From Toxonevra muliebris (Eukaryota > Arthropoda > Insecta > Diptera > Pallopteridae): a stretch of DNA of 64,000 nucleotides. The first letter of the stretch is position 1. Every line of letters begins with the position of its first letter. The stretch covers positions 93,427,235-93,491,234 of the forward strand of contig OY829326.1 of assembly GCA_963691655.1 (NCBI GenBank), read 5' to 3'. Positions 24,289 through 35,941 of this stretch are shown here, piece by piece. The notes beneath the pieces were generated by a model, which was not told the DNA's origin, searched no databases, and saw only the letters and a program-made list of their open reading frames with translations. The translations under genes and the position numbers were made by a program.

Positions 24289-24470
24289 GGACATAACGCC
24301 CAAAAAAAATTTTGGGTGTTATGACCGCCCTAGGAATGGCCATAACGCCTAAAATCATTTTAGACGCTATGGCCGCCCCGGCACGGTCTTAACGCCCAAT
24401 GTAGAAGCGGTCGCAACGCCTAATTTTTTTAGGCTTTATGACCGCCTTGGAAGCGGCCATAGGGCCCAAC
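24289..24470. repeat. Array of GC-rich hairpin units
   Basis: Four to five tandem units of about 25-50 bp, each a near-palindrome: GGCCATAACGCC, a short A/T centre, then GGCGTTATGACCGCC-like text. The left half and right half are complementary within a unit (GCCATAACGCCTAAAA against TTTTAGACGCTATGGC). Spacers are GC-rich (CTAGGAAT, CCGGCAC, TTGGAAGC). The tract stands out strongly from the AT-rich flanks. No coding sense was found. Confidence 0.75.
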
Positions 24471-24644
24471 AATTATTTCTTGTTATATTTCGTTTTCAAT
24501 AATGAAAATCGTGTCTTAATTAAAAATCAGTTTCTTTTAGAGATCAGCATTACGTTTAGAATGTGTCGCTAAAATTTTGCTTAGGATCGTGTCAGTCGTA
24601 TATACGCTCTTGTTTTCAGTGACATATGAAAAAGAACTATACTG

Positions 24645-25340
24645 AAGCTGATAACACTAGTTTAAAAATAATTATTTTTTTTCTGGGCAATGAACACCAC
24701 TATCCAATTCCTATGTAAAATTGGTCGCTGAGCACGAAAATCAACTCTATATTCTATGGTGTGGTTTTGGAGATATAGTTTTGGAATTTTTTTTATCGGA
24801 ACAAAAATGGTTTGTTCATATGATTACAAATATCTTAGAAACTAAGAACTCGATTTAAACAAGCAGTATATGAAATTGAAGATACTAAAATTTCTCATCT
24901 TAAGTTTGTACATTTTGATTCGATTGAATAAATAGTTTTGGATAGAGTTTTTTTCAAAAAATAATTTAAAAAAAAAAAATTTAGATTACAAATAAAATTA
25001 CGAAAACGCTATAGTCTGCTCTGTTTTAAATTTTTTGCTTAAAGTCTATACTTTTACAAAAAAAAATAAGATATAAAAGGTAAAAATCTATGGTTAAATG
25101 TAAAAGTTACATGCAATTGAGTAAAAATAACTAGTTTTAAAACAGAGCAAATTATTGCGTTTTTCAAATTTTATTTGTAATCCAAAATATTCTTTAAAAA
25201 TATTTAAAAAAAAAAAAAACTTAAAATTTTTTGGCAATTAACTTAATTAACTTAAGATGAGAAATTTTAATATCTTTAATTTTGTATACTGTTTGTTCAA
25301 ATCAAGTTCCTAGTTTCCAAGATATTTGTAATTATGTGCA
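24645..25340. mobile_element. Foldback repeat with arms of about 230 bp
   Basis: The left arm starting ATTACAAATATCTTAGAAAC (24,825) is the inverted counterpart of the right arm ending at 25,332 (GATATTTGTAAT). Arm words in order include TTTCTCATCTTAAGTT, then GATTACAAATAAAATT and TCTGCTCTGTTTTAAA, all recovered in reverse complement on the right. The centre is at about 25,060-25,120. The outer left part (GGGCAATGAACACC and TGTAAAATTGGTCGCTGAG) is shared with the copy at 31.3 kb. Confidence 0.75.
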
Positions 25341-25344
25341 TTCT

Positions 25345-28300
25345 GCATTTCAGACTCATTTCATTGAAATGCATCTGAAATGAAGACCCCTCAACCTCGA
25401 AGCAACCCTCAAACGCAAGGTTATAAAAAACAGGAAAAATTTAAGATCTATTACATTCATAGGGGAATCCCCTGCGGGTTGATTGCTGTTTTAAAAAAAT
25501 TCAATTAATGCTGATGAAATTTATTCATTATTGTAAAAATAATATCAAAAATTCAATTTCTATCTAGTTTATTTCTATCAAGTTTTAACAAAAAATTCCT
25601 TTCTTTTGTAATAAATACTACCTTTTGAAAGTATTACTGTAGCAATAAACCTCAATCATTCTTCACCTCAATTCTTTACTAAAATATTTTATTCAAATTA
25701 AAAATGCTATAAAAAGAGAAAACAGAACAAACGAAAAAATACATAATTCAACACTTTTCACAAAAAAAAAATAGAAAGGATGTGTCACATTTTCATTCAA
25801 TTCTATTCAGATTTTCACATCATGCACCACCGAAGTAGATTAACACAGAACGGCAAGTAACCACTTGAGTGAGAGACGCACACACATAAAGCACACACGC
25901 ACAAACATACAACAGTATACACCCACTTACATACAGATATATATATGTAGATACACAATTGGTTGTGGCGGCATGTGGCAAATGACATTTGTCAACTGCT
26001 TAAATATGCTCAGCTATTCCAAGAATAATCTGTCACTCATGCATTTTGTGGCACCTAATCATTGGTGCCATTGATGGTAGTATATTGAGCTGAATACGAG
26101 CAAAAGCTGGAGCTACTGGCGATGGTGGCACTAGTTAGCCTTGGTGGCAGGAAGAACAATTGTATTCCTTTCTTTTTTTTATGTGTGACTTTGTTGAGAT
26201 TGCAGAATATTTATTCGGACCCACAGCTCTCCACCACCTCTCCCAGATCTGTTCTGCTCTTCTTTGTTCGCCACATTCTAAGTAAATATTGTACAAATCT
26301 GAACACAATTACGCCTCTTGTTCAAAAAGGATATGCGTGGTAAGTGCCAAAAAAAAGAAAAAAAAGAAAAAAATCATGTAGAGAAAAACTGAATCCACTT
26401 CTGGTATTTGGCATTGTTTGGCCTGATCCCAAGCATACATATAAAAACGTATGTACAAATATATGTACCCGATCACAATAATTTTTCTAATTTGATTTGA
26501 CATATAACATGCGAGGGTCCTGTGTGACACAGGTTAACAAATGTCACATATCCTTATTATCCTTTTGAAATTTACTTTGTCTGCATTTTATTGTACATAT
26601 ATACGCACACAAATACACATTTAATTTTCTCCTTTCACTTTTATTTTTATTATTTTTGTTTTCTGGTTCCATTTGTCTCTACTACATGCGCATGCAAACA
26701 TATGCAAAATGTAATGATGGAAAGGAAAAATGAAAAGCAATTCCTGTTATTATGTTTGCTTAGGTTTGATTGTATTTATTCTACTTCTGCACACACACAC
26801 TCAAATGCGTCCACATACACATATATGTATACCTATATCCCTTTACGCACTTGCCAACGAGATGGCGTAGTATGTACAAGAATGTATTCTCACACATATT
26901 CATATGTATGTATTTGTGTGAATGTGTTGCATAGAGTAGTATTTGTAATAATGCTCAAATGTAAATATTTTTTCTAGAATTACTACAACAACCACAACAG
27001 CAAACGAAAAATAAAGAAAAAGTTTTCATCTGCAAACATTTTCTGAGTTTATAAAAGCGTATTACATAAGTTTTTTAATTCCATCATTTTTTGTATAAAC
27101 AATACAAATAATACACTCAAAAAAATAACATACTGCGAATTTATTGTATGCACTTAGCCACTTTGAGGTTAAACTAAAAGATAAATAATAGAAATTTTAT
27201 TACATACATTGTTGTATTAAATTTTTAAGAAATCTATAGTGAAGATAAAATTCAAATCTAAAAGTTTAATATAAAACTATGTCATTTCAAGCGCACGTGA
27301 AACGAGCCTGGGAATCGCACAAAATCATTGGCGCCGAACGATTACGTCTAGATTAGGAATGGCACCATTTGATATTCGAATTGTGGAGATCGAATCAGTG
27401 ACCGATATAACCGGTGCTTTACGCCGAAAAGGTGAAATAAATTTGCAGTCAATACAGAGACAGCACACCTTTTGGTGTATTCCAAAGGATCAGCAATTTT
27501 AAATAGGTTATCGTATAATAAAATAACATGATCTTCTACAGAATATATTATATTAAATTTCATTTAAAAAAGGATAATATAATAGTTGAAAGCTCGGTAC
27601 TCCAACCAATATTCATATGGCAAACGAATCAAAAATGGATTAAAAAGAAGATCTCTGCTGTGAAAAGAAGAAGAAATTGGGTTTGAACTGACTCAATTTT
27701 ATTTATGCAGCAAAAATATTTAGAATTATAGAGAGGAGAGGCATACTCTAGAATGGGTCTAGCAAGTGAATTGAATAGCGTTTTTGTGGTCCAAGGGTCA
27801 TTCAATTCTTTGGCCCATCTTTAAACAAATCCATGAGTACTTTTAGTCTTATTCACACACAAGATAATATGGAGTTCATAGTGACACCCAAATCAATAAA
27901 CAACAAAACATATCTCAGAGGACTTACTGATCCATATATTTCCGAAAGGGTGCTCTAATTTTTTCGTCACTTTCAATTTATTTTGGGTTTTGTGACTATC
28001 GTTCAAAATGTGTTAGATTTTCGTAGTGATTCAGAGTATGGCCATGTATAAAGTATATGGCAAGTTTTAGTTTTAATTTCAACTCGTTTGGGTCTCATTT
28101 ATTGATGGTTACTTAAAGTTTTTTTCTGGCAAGTTAAATATATCTAATTAAAGGGCGACCCAAATTTAGAGCCGACATAATCTTGAAAAATCAGCAATTT
28201 TTGTTTTTATCATCACAAAAAAAATGCACGAACAAATTTTACAAAAAATTTCGAATACTGATCTTAACTATGCTGTTATTTTTCGATTTGACACAATTCT

Positions 28301-28660
28301 TGGCTATTTTTATTATCCCGAAAATATACTTTTATGTGATCAGTTTTGAGAGTCACTGTATAACAATAGCTGTGGCGTTATTCGTGAAACCAGCGTTTTC
28401 AAAATATTAAATTTTCGCCGCGTCAGAAAGCATATAAATTTCACGTAAAAGAACAACAGGTGCCTGTTTACCCAAGTGAAATTTTCCGCTGAACATGAAT
28501 TTGGTGTTGTTTCACCGAGATACCAAAGTCGAAGTGACAAAAGTGTTTTGAAATGTTTTTTTTTTTATTCAGTGAAATGGTCCGAAATAGATCAAAAACA
28601 CATTCATGTTTGTTGAAATTTCTAGCATTTCTAGCATTTGTCACGGAAAAAATATTATGT
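25345..28660. other. Intergenic, no gene seen
   Basis: AT-rich DNA with CA/CATA-type short repeats near 25,870-25,960, 26,595-26,625 and 26,790-26,930. No coding similarity was recognised. The longest open frames here have simple-repeat composition. Confidence 0.45.
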
Positions 28661-28668
28661 GTCGCTGG

Positions 28669-29005
28669 CAGTGGTGGATACAGGAAAAATTTTTGGGGGG
28701 AGAAAAAAAAAAAATTCTCCATATGAACCAAGACGAGGGATGGGGCGTTACATCGTTTTTTTTTTTTTGCGTATTCATAAACTTTATTTCGATGACTAAC
28801 AATTTCAAAGGTATGGCCATGTGAAAACTTACTGGTACGTTATGCATTTTGGGGAAACCCTGTTCTTGTAGCAAATCATTTCACAAATTCTATGATCTAT
28901 ATCCAAAGTAAAGGATCGTGGAAAATATAACAATAGGAAACATTTATTCAGTTTTCGGTTTTAGATTGGTTTATAATGGGTCGAGAATTAATAGAGTTTT
29001 AAGAA
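28669..29005 (-). mobile_element. hAT-like non-autonomous repeat, copy 2
   Basis: It starts CAGTGGTGGATACAGG and a G run, a Zaphod-like hAT terminus. The whole 337-bp stretch is the inverted counterpart of 36,455-36,805: for example TCTATGATCTATATCCAAAG, AAAGGATCGTGGAA, TTTTCGGTTTTAGATTGG and TATAATGGGTCGAGAATTAA all recur there in reverse complement. Confidence 0.7.
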
Positions 29006-29129
29006 TAATTCAAGGTTGTTGATTCCTACCTACTGAGTAAGATTATTCCATATTCTTATAATTGAAAGTAAATCGTAATAACTAAAAACAACCATAACTA
29101 ATTATGTTCAACTTTTTCACTTTTAAGTT

Positions 29130-30385
29130 ATTAAATTTTGAAGTGTTTGAAAGTCGTTTGGGGGAGAAAATTCCATGTCGCACGTGACTTGCGGTGAGTG
29201 CACCCCCGCAGACATCCCGCACGCCATTTTAGTGCAGGTTGTTAGTGACTTCCACCTCCGATTAGCCAGTTGAAGACAGTGCAGGTACATGCCTCTCTTG
29301 GAGACTCCCAAAGGGACTAGAACCGGTACCCCAAAAGATTCGTCAAGGGAGGCTCCTGAGCGCTCTAATACATCAGCTTTCTCATTCCCTTTAATGTTCC
29401 TATGGCCGGGAGCCCAGATAAGAGTGATGTCGCCATAATGATTCAGCTCGCTCAGTACCTCCCTGCACTCCCTAACTAGCTTTGTTTTTATTGCTGCCTG
29501 ACTGTCGACAAAGATACCGACCTTACACCTGTTTGTGTTATGGCGCTTTATTAGTCGTCAAGCCTCTCTAATAGACAGAACTTCAGCTTGAAAAACCGAG
29601 GCATCATTAGGTATTCGTAAAAATTGGTTTATTTCCACAAGCGGTGAGGGCACTTACCCCGCAGGCCATTTTTGAACCATCAGTAAAAATGAGAATGTCA
29701 TATTTTGTTAAAAGGCTTTTTTCTTTCCATTCTGCCTCGTAGGAAATCTTACCTTAAAATCGCTTTTGAAACACAGTTGTGGTATGATGTAATCTGTTCC
29801 TCTGAACACGAAGTTTGGTACAGTACTAAAACTTTACTGTGACCGTAAACACGTTTGGCCCAATAACCGGTTGTCCTAAGCCTTTGCTCATTGAAGGCAA
29901 TATTTTTGATGTGAAGGACAATAGGAAGGAGATGTAACATTACGTTCAGAGCATCCGTAGGTCAAGTACGTATGGCTCCTGTAATACCAACACATGCTGT
30001 TCTCTGAATTCTACTGAGCTTCCTAACAATGTAGCTCTTATCTAGTGTTGGCCACTAAACTATTGCATCGTAAGTTAGTATCGGACGACCTATTGCACAT
30101 CGCACAGCCAGTGTGTAATATGAGGCCGCAATATCCATCTTTTGCCAAACAACTTGTTGCAGGAATAATAGGCCACACAGGTTTTCCTCATTTGTAACTC
30201 TATATTGGAGATCCAATCTAGTTTTGCGTCCAACAAAACCCCCAATTATTTGGCCTGAGCTGATAGTGTGATTTCAATTTCAATTGATGAAACGACCAAC
30301 AAAGCTGCTTTTGGCTCCGTGCCATGAAAACATGTGCGACTTCGTTAGCCTTGGTTCCTCTGACAGTTAGAGTCTAACTCCATTT
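29130..30385 (-). pseudogene. LINE 3' part: RT C-terminal region and RNase H (LOA/R1-like)
   Basis: The minus strand encodes, with many stops and frame changes, the C-terminal half of a LINE ORF2. In order: RCAIGRPILTYDAIV, RIQRTACVGITGAIRT and DALNVMLHLLPI, which are conserved text downstream of the RT core. An RNase H domain follows, with VGIFVDSQAAIK (catalytic Asp in VDSQAA), LIWAPGHRNIKGNEKAD (His and Asp region) and a C-terminal LGVSKRGMYLHCLQLANRRW. RNase H after RT occurs in the R1/LOA/I groups of LINEs. The upstream RT core is absent, consistent with 5' truncation. No long A tail was found at 29.1 kb. Confidence 0.8.
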
Positions 30386-31285
30386 TTTTTTGCTTTAAAA
30401 ATCAATTTTTTTATATGAGTAAGCTCTTAAATGTCTTTAACTACACGAACTAAGATTTTTTTTTTAAATAATTGCTAAATAACTACTTAAAATATAAATT
30501 TATATATATATGTATATCGATAGCTGTAAAACTTCGTTTTAAAGAGGAGCATTTGAATGCATTTTTTTGAATAAAGTGAAAAAGTTTTAAATTGTAACTG
30601 ACTTCCAATTTTTTAGCGCTTTTTTTTAGCTTTATGCTGCCTTTTTTGTGGTTTTAGTGTCTTTCCCCCCTTTTTTGCCATTCTATTTCGCTTTTTTCTT
30701 AGATTTTAGGTCCACAAAATCTGCTCCTTGCTCATAACGTACTCACTTATATAAATGCTTATATTTCAAAACCCATTTTCTTTTATTTTATAAAATTTGT
30801 ATACGTATTCTAAATACTATAAGGAATATTTTTATCCAAAAAAAAACAATTTTTTGGACCCGAGCAATGGACATGCCCCCTTAATAAAACTTAATTTTTT
30901 CAAATAAAGCCGGTCGCAATCTGTCCCGACACATTTTTGGTATTTTTACTACACTCTTTTTGATCAGCACAACTGTTGGCATTTGGACGTCATTTTTTCC
31001 ATCATATTATTTCCCCGCTCTTTCATATGCCAACATGTTGTTCCCCAAAAATTAGACAGTTGACGAATCATGCCGTTCAGAAGACACAACAGTTTAAAAA
31101 CAACTGTTGGAAATTTACAAACAACAGTTTAAAAGTTTGTGTATCTTCTGAACGCAACCATACATACAATATTTGCAAAGCATGGTTATTTGTCAAAATA
31201 AAAAATACGGCCACAGGAGCCCTCAAACAGAACGTGAACTACATAACCCTCTTCTACTTTTTCTTAAGGTTTGAATGAATGGACG
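30386..31285. other. AT-rich stretch, no gene seen
   Basis: Long T/A runs. GAGCAATGGACATGCCCCC at about 30,864-30,882 resembles, inverted, the start of the repeat at 17.76 kb. The frame at 30,976-31,278 lacks recognisable similarity. Confidence 0.4.
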
Positions 31286-31289
31286 TGCT

Positions 31290-31615
31290 CATTAATAATA
31301 CTAGTTTACAGCCAAAATGCTCCATGAACTCCAATATCTGATTCCCATGTAAAATCGGCTGCTGAGTCCGAAAATCAACATTATTTTAATTTTTATTTAA
31401 AAAATAAAAAAACGTGTGCTAAGCGAATAAAAATCACACAACATAAAATTAAAGATATTACATTTATACATCATAATTCGATTGAATAAATAGTTTTGAT
31501 ACAATTAAGTAAAATGTCAAGAATTTTGGACTTTTTTTTATTAAATATTTAACAAGAAAATATGGTTTTTCAAATAAAATTAGGAAAGCGCAATAATCTG
31601 CTGCCTGTTTTTTAC
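31290..31615. repeat. Second copy of the 24.7-kb foldback family
   Basis: ATTCCCATGTAAAATCGG, GCTGAGTCCGAAAATCAAC, ATAATTCGATTGAATAAATA and CAAATAAAATTAGGAAAGCG recur in order from 24,700-25,015. The right arm is missing, so this copy does not fold back. Confidence 0.65.
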
Positions 31616-32681
31616 AAAAAAAGCAACAAAATTTGATTTAAGTATTCACGTTTGTTGTACCGATTTAATTTACTGCACTAGCCACGATATCAAATTATCG
31701 TTCACTATTCAGTTGAATTGTAAGAAAGTTTGAAGATAAGTTTTTTGGAGTCTTTGATATGTGGTACACGTACGTGCGGTTAGAAGCAAAATCTTTTTTT
31801 TATTGGCCATTTATCGAAAAAGAAAGTAAAACGCCATTTTCAAGAGGAAGGGAAAGAGAGGGAGGAAAGTACATAAGGAAACATTTTTTATCTCTTTATG
31901 CTTAACAACTTTGCTTCAGACATAAAATTCGTATCTGGAAGACAAATTACTCTAAAACCGTTGGAAAATCTCGCGCACGAGACAAAAGTTGAAATTTTGT
32001 TGCACTGTGTTGATTCCATTCTCGAACTTTTCGGATAGATATAAATTGAATTTGTTTTGTGTCTTGTAACCTTAATTGAAACTCCAAGAAAATATTTCGA
32101 AAAAATATTTCAGTGGTATCGGCTGTAATAAAAGTCTATACGACTGTAATCAGCATTATTTTTTACAAAAAAATGGGAAAATTCAAATCATATAAAAACT
32201 AGATTTCCTAGAAATTCTGGAAAAATTATGGAGAATTGTTTTTGTAATGTGGAACGAGTTAATTAAAACAATTTTGAAAGTTTGGTAATTTTATTATTCC
32301 ATTACTTAAATTTTGATTTTCTTACAGCTCATGAAGGGAATTTAAAACATTTTCATTTTCTAATTTCTCACAGTGTAGAATAACCGCAATTCAAAATATT
32401 TATTTGTGAACCTTAACAGATGTTTTAACATTTGATGAGCGCAATTTCGCACCTTCGCAAATAAGTACCTAGGCTTATTAAAAACTTTATACTACGTTGT
32501 TACGCATTAAAAATACCAAATTTTGCGAAAATTCAAAGTACATACAATTTAAAAGTTAAATAATACTCAAAGAATTGTAAAAGTTTGACTCAGCATTGCC
32601 AATAAGTACGTACCTAAATGCTGATGAGTATGTGTGACATGCTAATTGTTGATTTCAAATGCTAAACCACAACTGCCAGTA
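31616..32681. other. AT-rich stretch, no gene seen
   Basis: No coding similarity on either strand. Confidence 0.45.
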
Positions 32682-33296
32682 CAGTATTCCCCGCTTATAA
32701 GCAACCCGTTTACAATCATTCCCCGTTTGTGCAATTTACTTTTGCGCTTTAAAATGTACACAACTTATTTCGCTATATGCATCCCGCTTATAAGTACAGT
32801 CTTTCTATTTCCCAACAAAAAAGTTCTTATATAAGCACCCGTACAACATAGTTTTGTGAAGTGACGAATCTTCTGAAGATAACTCTGAAATGAGCATTTT
32901 GGAAGACAATATACTCTCAATAGGCTAAGTTTTTGACTCCATTAGTATTTTCCGCAAAGCGCTAATGCCTAAAAATAAATTTGTGAAAGAAATTGAAGAT
33001 ATTGAGCAATGTTATTTATTTATGCTAATGTTGTTGTCTTACTATGAATAAATGTTTTCCTTCTTAAAAAAAAAAGCAAATGATTTTTTTTTTTTGTTTT
33101 TATTAATTATATTTTTAAATTGCTTTTTCATGGAAACATTGGTCATAAATCGTAGTTTATAAACACAATCAGTGCATATAACTGGGAGTTGTATATAGTA
33201 TAGGTGCTAATAAGCTGGGTTTGCATATAAGTATTTCCCGCTTATAAGCACCCGGCTTCGTGTATTTTCCCTGGTGTTTATAAGCGCGGAATACTG
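32682..33296 (+). mobile_element. pogo/Tigger-like element, internally deleted, 615 bp
   Basis: The ends are inverted: CAGTATTCCCCGCTTATAAG at the left, and CAGTATTCCGCGCTTATAAA when the right end is reverse-complemented. Both are flanked by TA (32,680-32,681 and 33,297-33,298). CAGTATTCC ends with TA target duplication are typical of pogo/Tigger elements. The CCCGCTTATAAG word recurs twice more inside, near each end. The interior at about 32,865-32,995 reads DESSEDNSEMSILEDNI, an acidic text like the C-terminus of pogo-type transposases. The DDE domain is gone. Confidence 0.8.
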
Positions 33297-33588
33297 TAAA
33301 TATTAATATTATTTAAATGTACATGAAGGCAGGTTTTCATGCACATTTATACATAAGTATGCACATGTACTTAAAAAGTTACTTATGTATTTATTTACTT
33401 TTGCGCAATGGAAACCAGTAAATTGAAATTTTATTTACAAGCAAAAGGAAATTAAAATTTGTAGGTTAAGAATTATTATTAGGAAATAGTTGTTATACGT
33501 AGGTACCTCCAAAGTTCTTAGGAACGTTGCTCATGAGCTTAACTGCCCACTTCAGCGAAGGCCTGCGCTGCCATTTTACGTTCATCAT

Positions 33589-33636
33589 TTAACCCTGGAA
33601 GTACATGTATATTTTTTATACGTAAAGGTCATGCTT
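33589..33636 (+). repeat. Copy of the TTAA-CCCTGG terminal repeat
   Basis: TTAACCCTGGAAGTACATG matches the left end at 5,843. Together with CTTCTAAACGACGAC at 33,972-33,986 it brackets the SINE, which has inserted into this element. Confidence 0.5.
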
Positions 33637-33958
33637 TTGCCGGACGCCGTAGCCAAGTGATTAGTGTGTTGGATTGCTGTGCAGAGGTGCCCGGGTTCAT
33701 ACCTCGGCATGCTCAAAAATAAAAAAATAGAAAATTAAAATTTTTCTGCACGGCACCACCTCTTGGCTGGCAATGACAACCATCCCAAAGTAAAAAAAAA
33801 AATGCCTATGAAAAGCTTTTCCCTTCGCCGTTCGGATTCGGCACAAAACTGTAGGTCCCTCCCATTCGTGTATAAATATAACTCTCACAACATGAATGGA
33901 TGCGAAAAGCTCGGCCTTGGCCATTCATGGGCTGTTGTTCCATAATAGTAGTAGTAGT
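33637..33958 (+). mobile_element. tRNA-derived SINE with 13-bp target duplication
   Basis: A 322-bp plus-strand SINE. The head is tRNA-like, with an A box TAGCCAAGTGAT (33,650) and a B box GGTTCATACC (33,694), the internal Pol III promoter. The body has the core GTTCGGATTCGGCACAAAAC and TGTAGGTCCCTCCCATTC. It ends in (TAG)n. The flanks AAAGGTCATGCTT (33,624-33,636) and AAAGTTCATGCTT (33,959-33,971) form a target duplication with one mismatch. The SINE needs a LINE's RT for movement. The partner LINE is not evident here. Confidence 0.85.
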
Positions 33959-34201
33959 AAAGTTCATGCTTCTTCTAAACGACGACAGCATTATTCAAAG
34001 TGGGCATACACATGATCCTATACACACCTATAACTTTGAAAGTTGATTGTTTCCCATTATATGGTTAATTTATCATATAGAAAAACAACAATCGACATTT
34101 CTTTTAATAAAATTTATTCATAAATAAAATGTTTACCAACACTTACTTTCACTAGAGTCGCGCAAAGTATGAAAAATCTTCAAGTAACGCAAATGCGGGT
34201 A

Positions 34202-34638
34202 TTATTATTATTTGAAAGAGGACGACTCGAAAATCAGGCATTGCGACCTATAAGATTTATTGCACCAAAGCCCCAAGAAAGAAAGAAAGGCAGAGAGAAA
34301 GAAAGATAGATAAGAAACATACCCAAGCCGAGAATCGAACTCAGGTCTCCAGAGATAAGAGTCTGGCACTCTACCACTAGACCACAGTGGCGATGGTAGG
34401 ACCTACAGCTTAACGCCGATTCCGAATGGCTGTTTGGCAATTTTTTATCAGCTCGGTGGTTTTGCCATTACCAAACAAGGTGTGTACTTGTACACATTCT
34501 TATAATTCTCATCCACTTCATATCGATAGTGAATATAAGAAGTTAATGAAAATTAACCACCAGACCAAGACGGGAATCGAACCCGCAACCTTCTGAATGA
34601 AAGTCTAGTGCACTATCCACTAGACAATCGAGGTCGTC
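34202..34638 (-). mobile_element. Dimeric tRNA-derived SINE with perfect 12-bp target duplication
   Basis: Read on the minus strand from 34,638. The first head is like tRNA-Glu(UUC): A box near 34,618-34,627 (TTGTCTAGTG), anticodon loop CTTTCAT, B box GGTTCGATTC (34,574-34,583). The acceptor stem pairs only in part. A body follows that ends in the core CATTCGGAATCGGCGTTAAG and CTGTAGGTCC. A second tRNA-like head starts directly after it (34,392-34,322; A box GGTCTAGTGG, B box AGTTCGATTC), with a pyrimidine-rich body and an (AAT)n tail. The flanks CAAATGCGGGTA (34,190-34,201 and 34,639-34,650) are identical, so both halves moved together and recently. Confidence 0.85.
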
Positions 34639-35426
34639 CAAATGCGGGTAATTCGGATTCATTTTTGCATGGGAAACTTTGAGCGATAAAAATAAAAATT
34701 ACAGATTTATTAAATAAAATGTTTTGATACAAAATTAAAGCATTTCTTCCTCTTTTAAAGTTGTTAACTACCAAAAAAAAACAAAATATAACTTTTTTTT
34801 TTAATAGTTACTTAGGTAACATCACTTCGAAAAATTTCGGACCGAAAAATTGAGTGTGCATGTAATTCGGATCGATGACGTATGTAATTCGGATCAGCAA
34901 AATTTATAGCAAATTATCTTTAATTTTAGGTTTATTTAGATGCAAAAGATAAATTTGGTGTTTAAGAAAAATATATAAAAAAAATTTATGTATGTATGCG
35001 TAAATACATACACACACATACATACAAATTGTTGTCCAAATCTATGTATTTTCCTTATGTAATCCTAATCATATACCATTTGTCTGATCTTTGTGAAATT
35101 TGGTGTAGAGATGCATTTGTGTGTATGCCAAGTTATGGGCTATAATATAAAATTCGACCGTATCTCAAAGTGGGCGTGGCATTTTCGCAAAAATCCAATA
35201 TCTTCGAATATCATATCGAGCTAAATTAATAAAATTTGATATGGAGACTTACTTTTTCCACACCGAACTAATTCTCAATTATGAGCCTACTCATGGGCGT
35301 ATCAAAATTAGGGGAAAAGGCAGTGGCTGGGTGATAGATGCGAATATATTAAAAAAATGGGACTATGCTATCTTACGTAGGAGCAATAGTGGGTCTAAGG
35401 GGCGTAGGAAAGGGGAACGATTTAGG

Positions 35427-35545
35427 GTTAAATACCCCAGACCCCCCTCCCAACTTTCTCCTAACCTCCCCCCACCATAACCACCCTCTCCCAACTCTCG
35501 CCCCCCTTCCCTCAACGCCTCCGTAACTTCCCCCTTCCTTACTGA
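35427..35545 (+). repeat. C-rich pyrimidine tract
   Basis: About 120 bp of CCCC-rich text (ACCCCCCTCCCAACTTTCTC and on) with many CCCCC runs. It could form G-quadruplexes on the minus strand. It is followed by ordinary AT-rich DNA. Confidence 0.7.
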
Positions 35546-35941
35546 TAAGAATTTCATATATTTGATGAACAAATGTTAACCCCCTTAAGGTAAATCTCTA
35601 GATCCGATAGTGCGTGGCCATGCCCATGAGTTGATGGACAATGAAATATATTAAACATTATTTCTCTGAATCATTCTAAGCAATTACTGAATTAAAATTT
35701 ATAAGTAGATTGACATAGTCAAAAATTAGAATGTAGTCTGGAATAAAAAACATACTAATCATTTAACACAAAGTAGTTTTTAAAAATATGGTTCATATTG
35801 AATTTGACTAAAAATTAGGGGAGTGTACCCGGGTATGAGACAGCACCAGGTATGAGACAGTCGATTTTTTACATCATGCAATATCAATATTGCCGATCTG
35901 ACTACTGTCAAACTTTTCTTTTGACATGAGCCGGTTTCCTC

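Noticed and set aside
26591..26977. 128-residue plus-strand open frame
   Set aside because: Composed largely of translated CA/CATA short repeats (YTHTNTH, THTYSYVCICV).
34563..34636. A genuine tRNA-Glu gene
   Set aside because: The acceptor stem pairs at only about five of seven positions and the sequence is the head of a SINE bounded by target duplications, so it is a tRNA-derived repeat rather than a tRNA gene.
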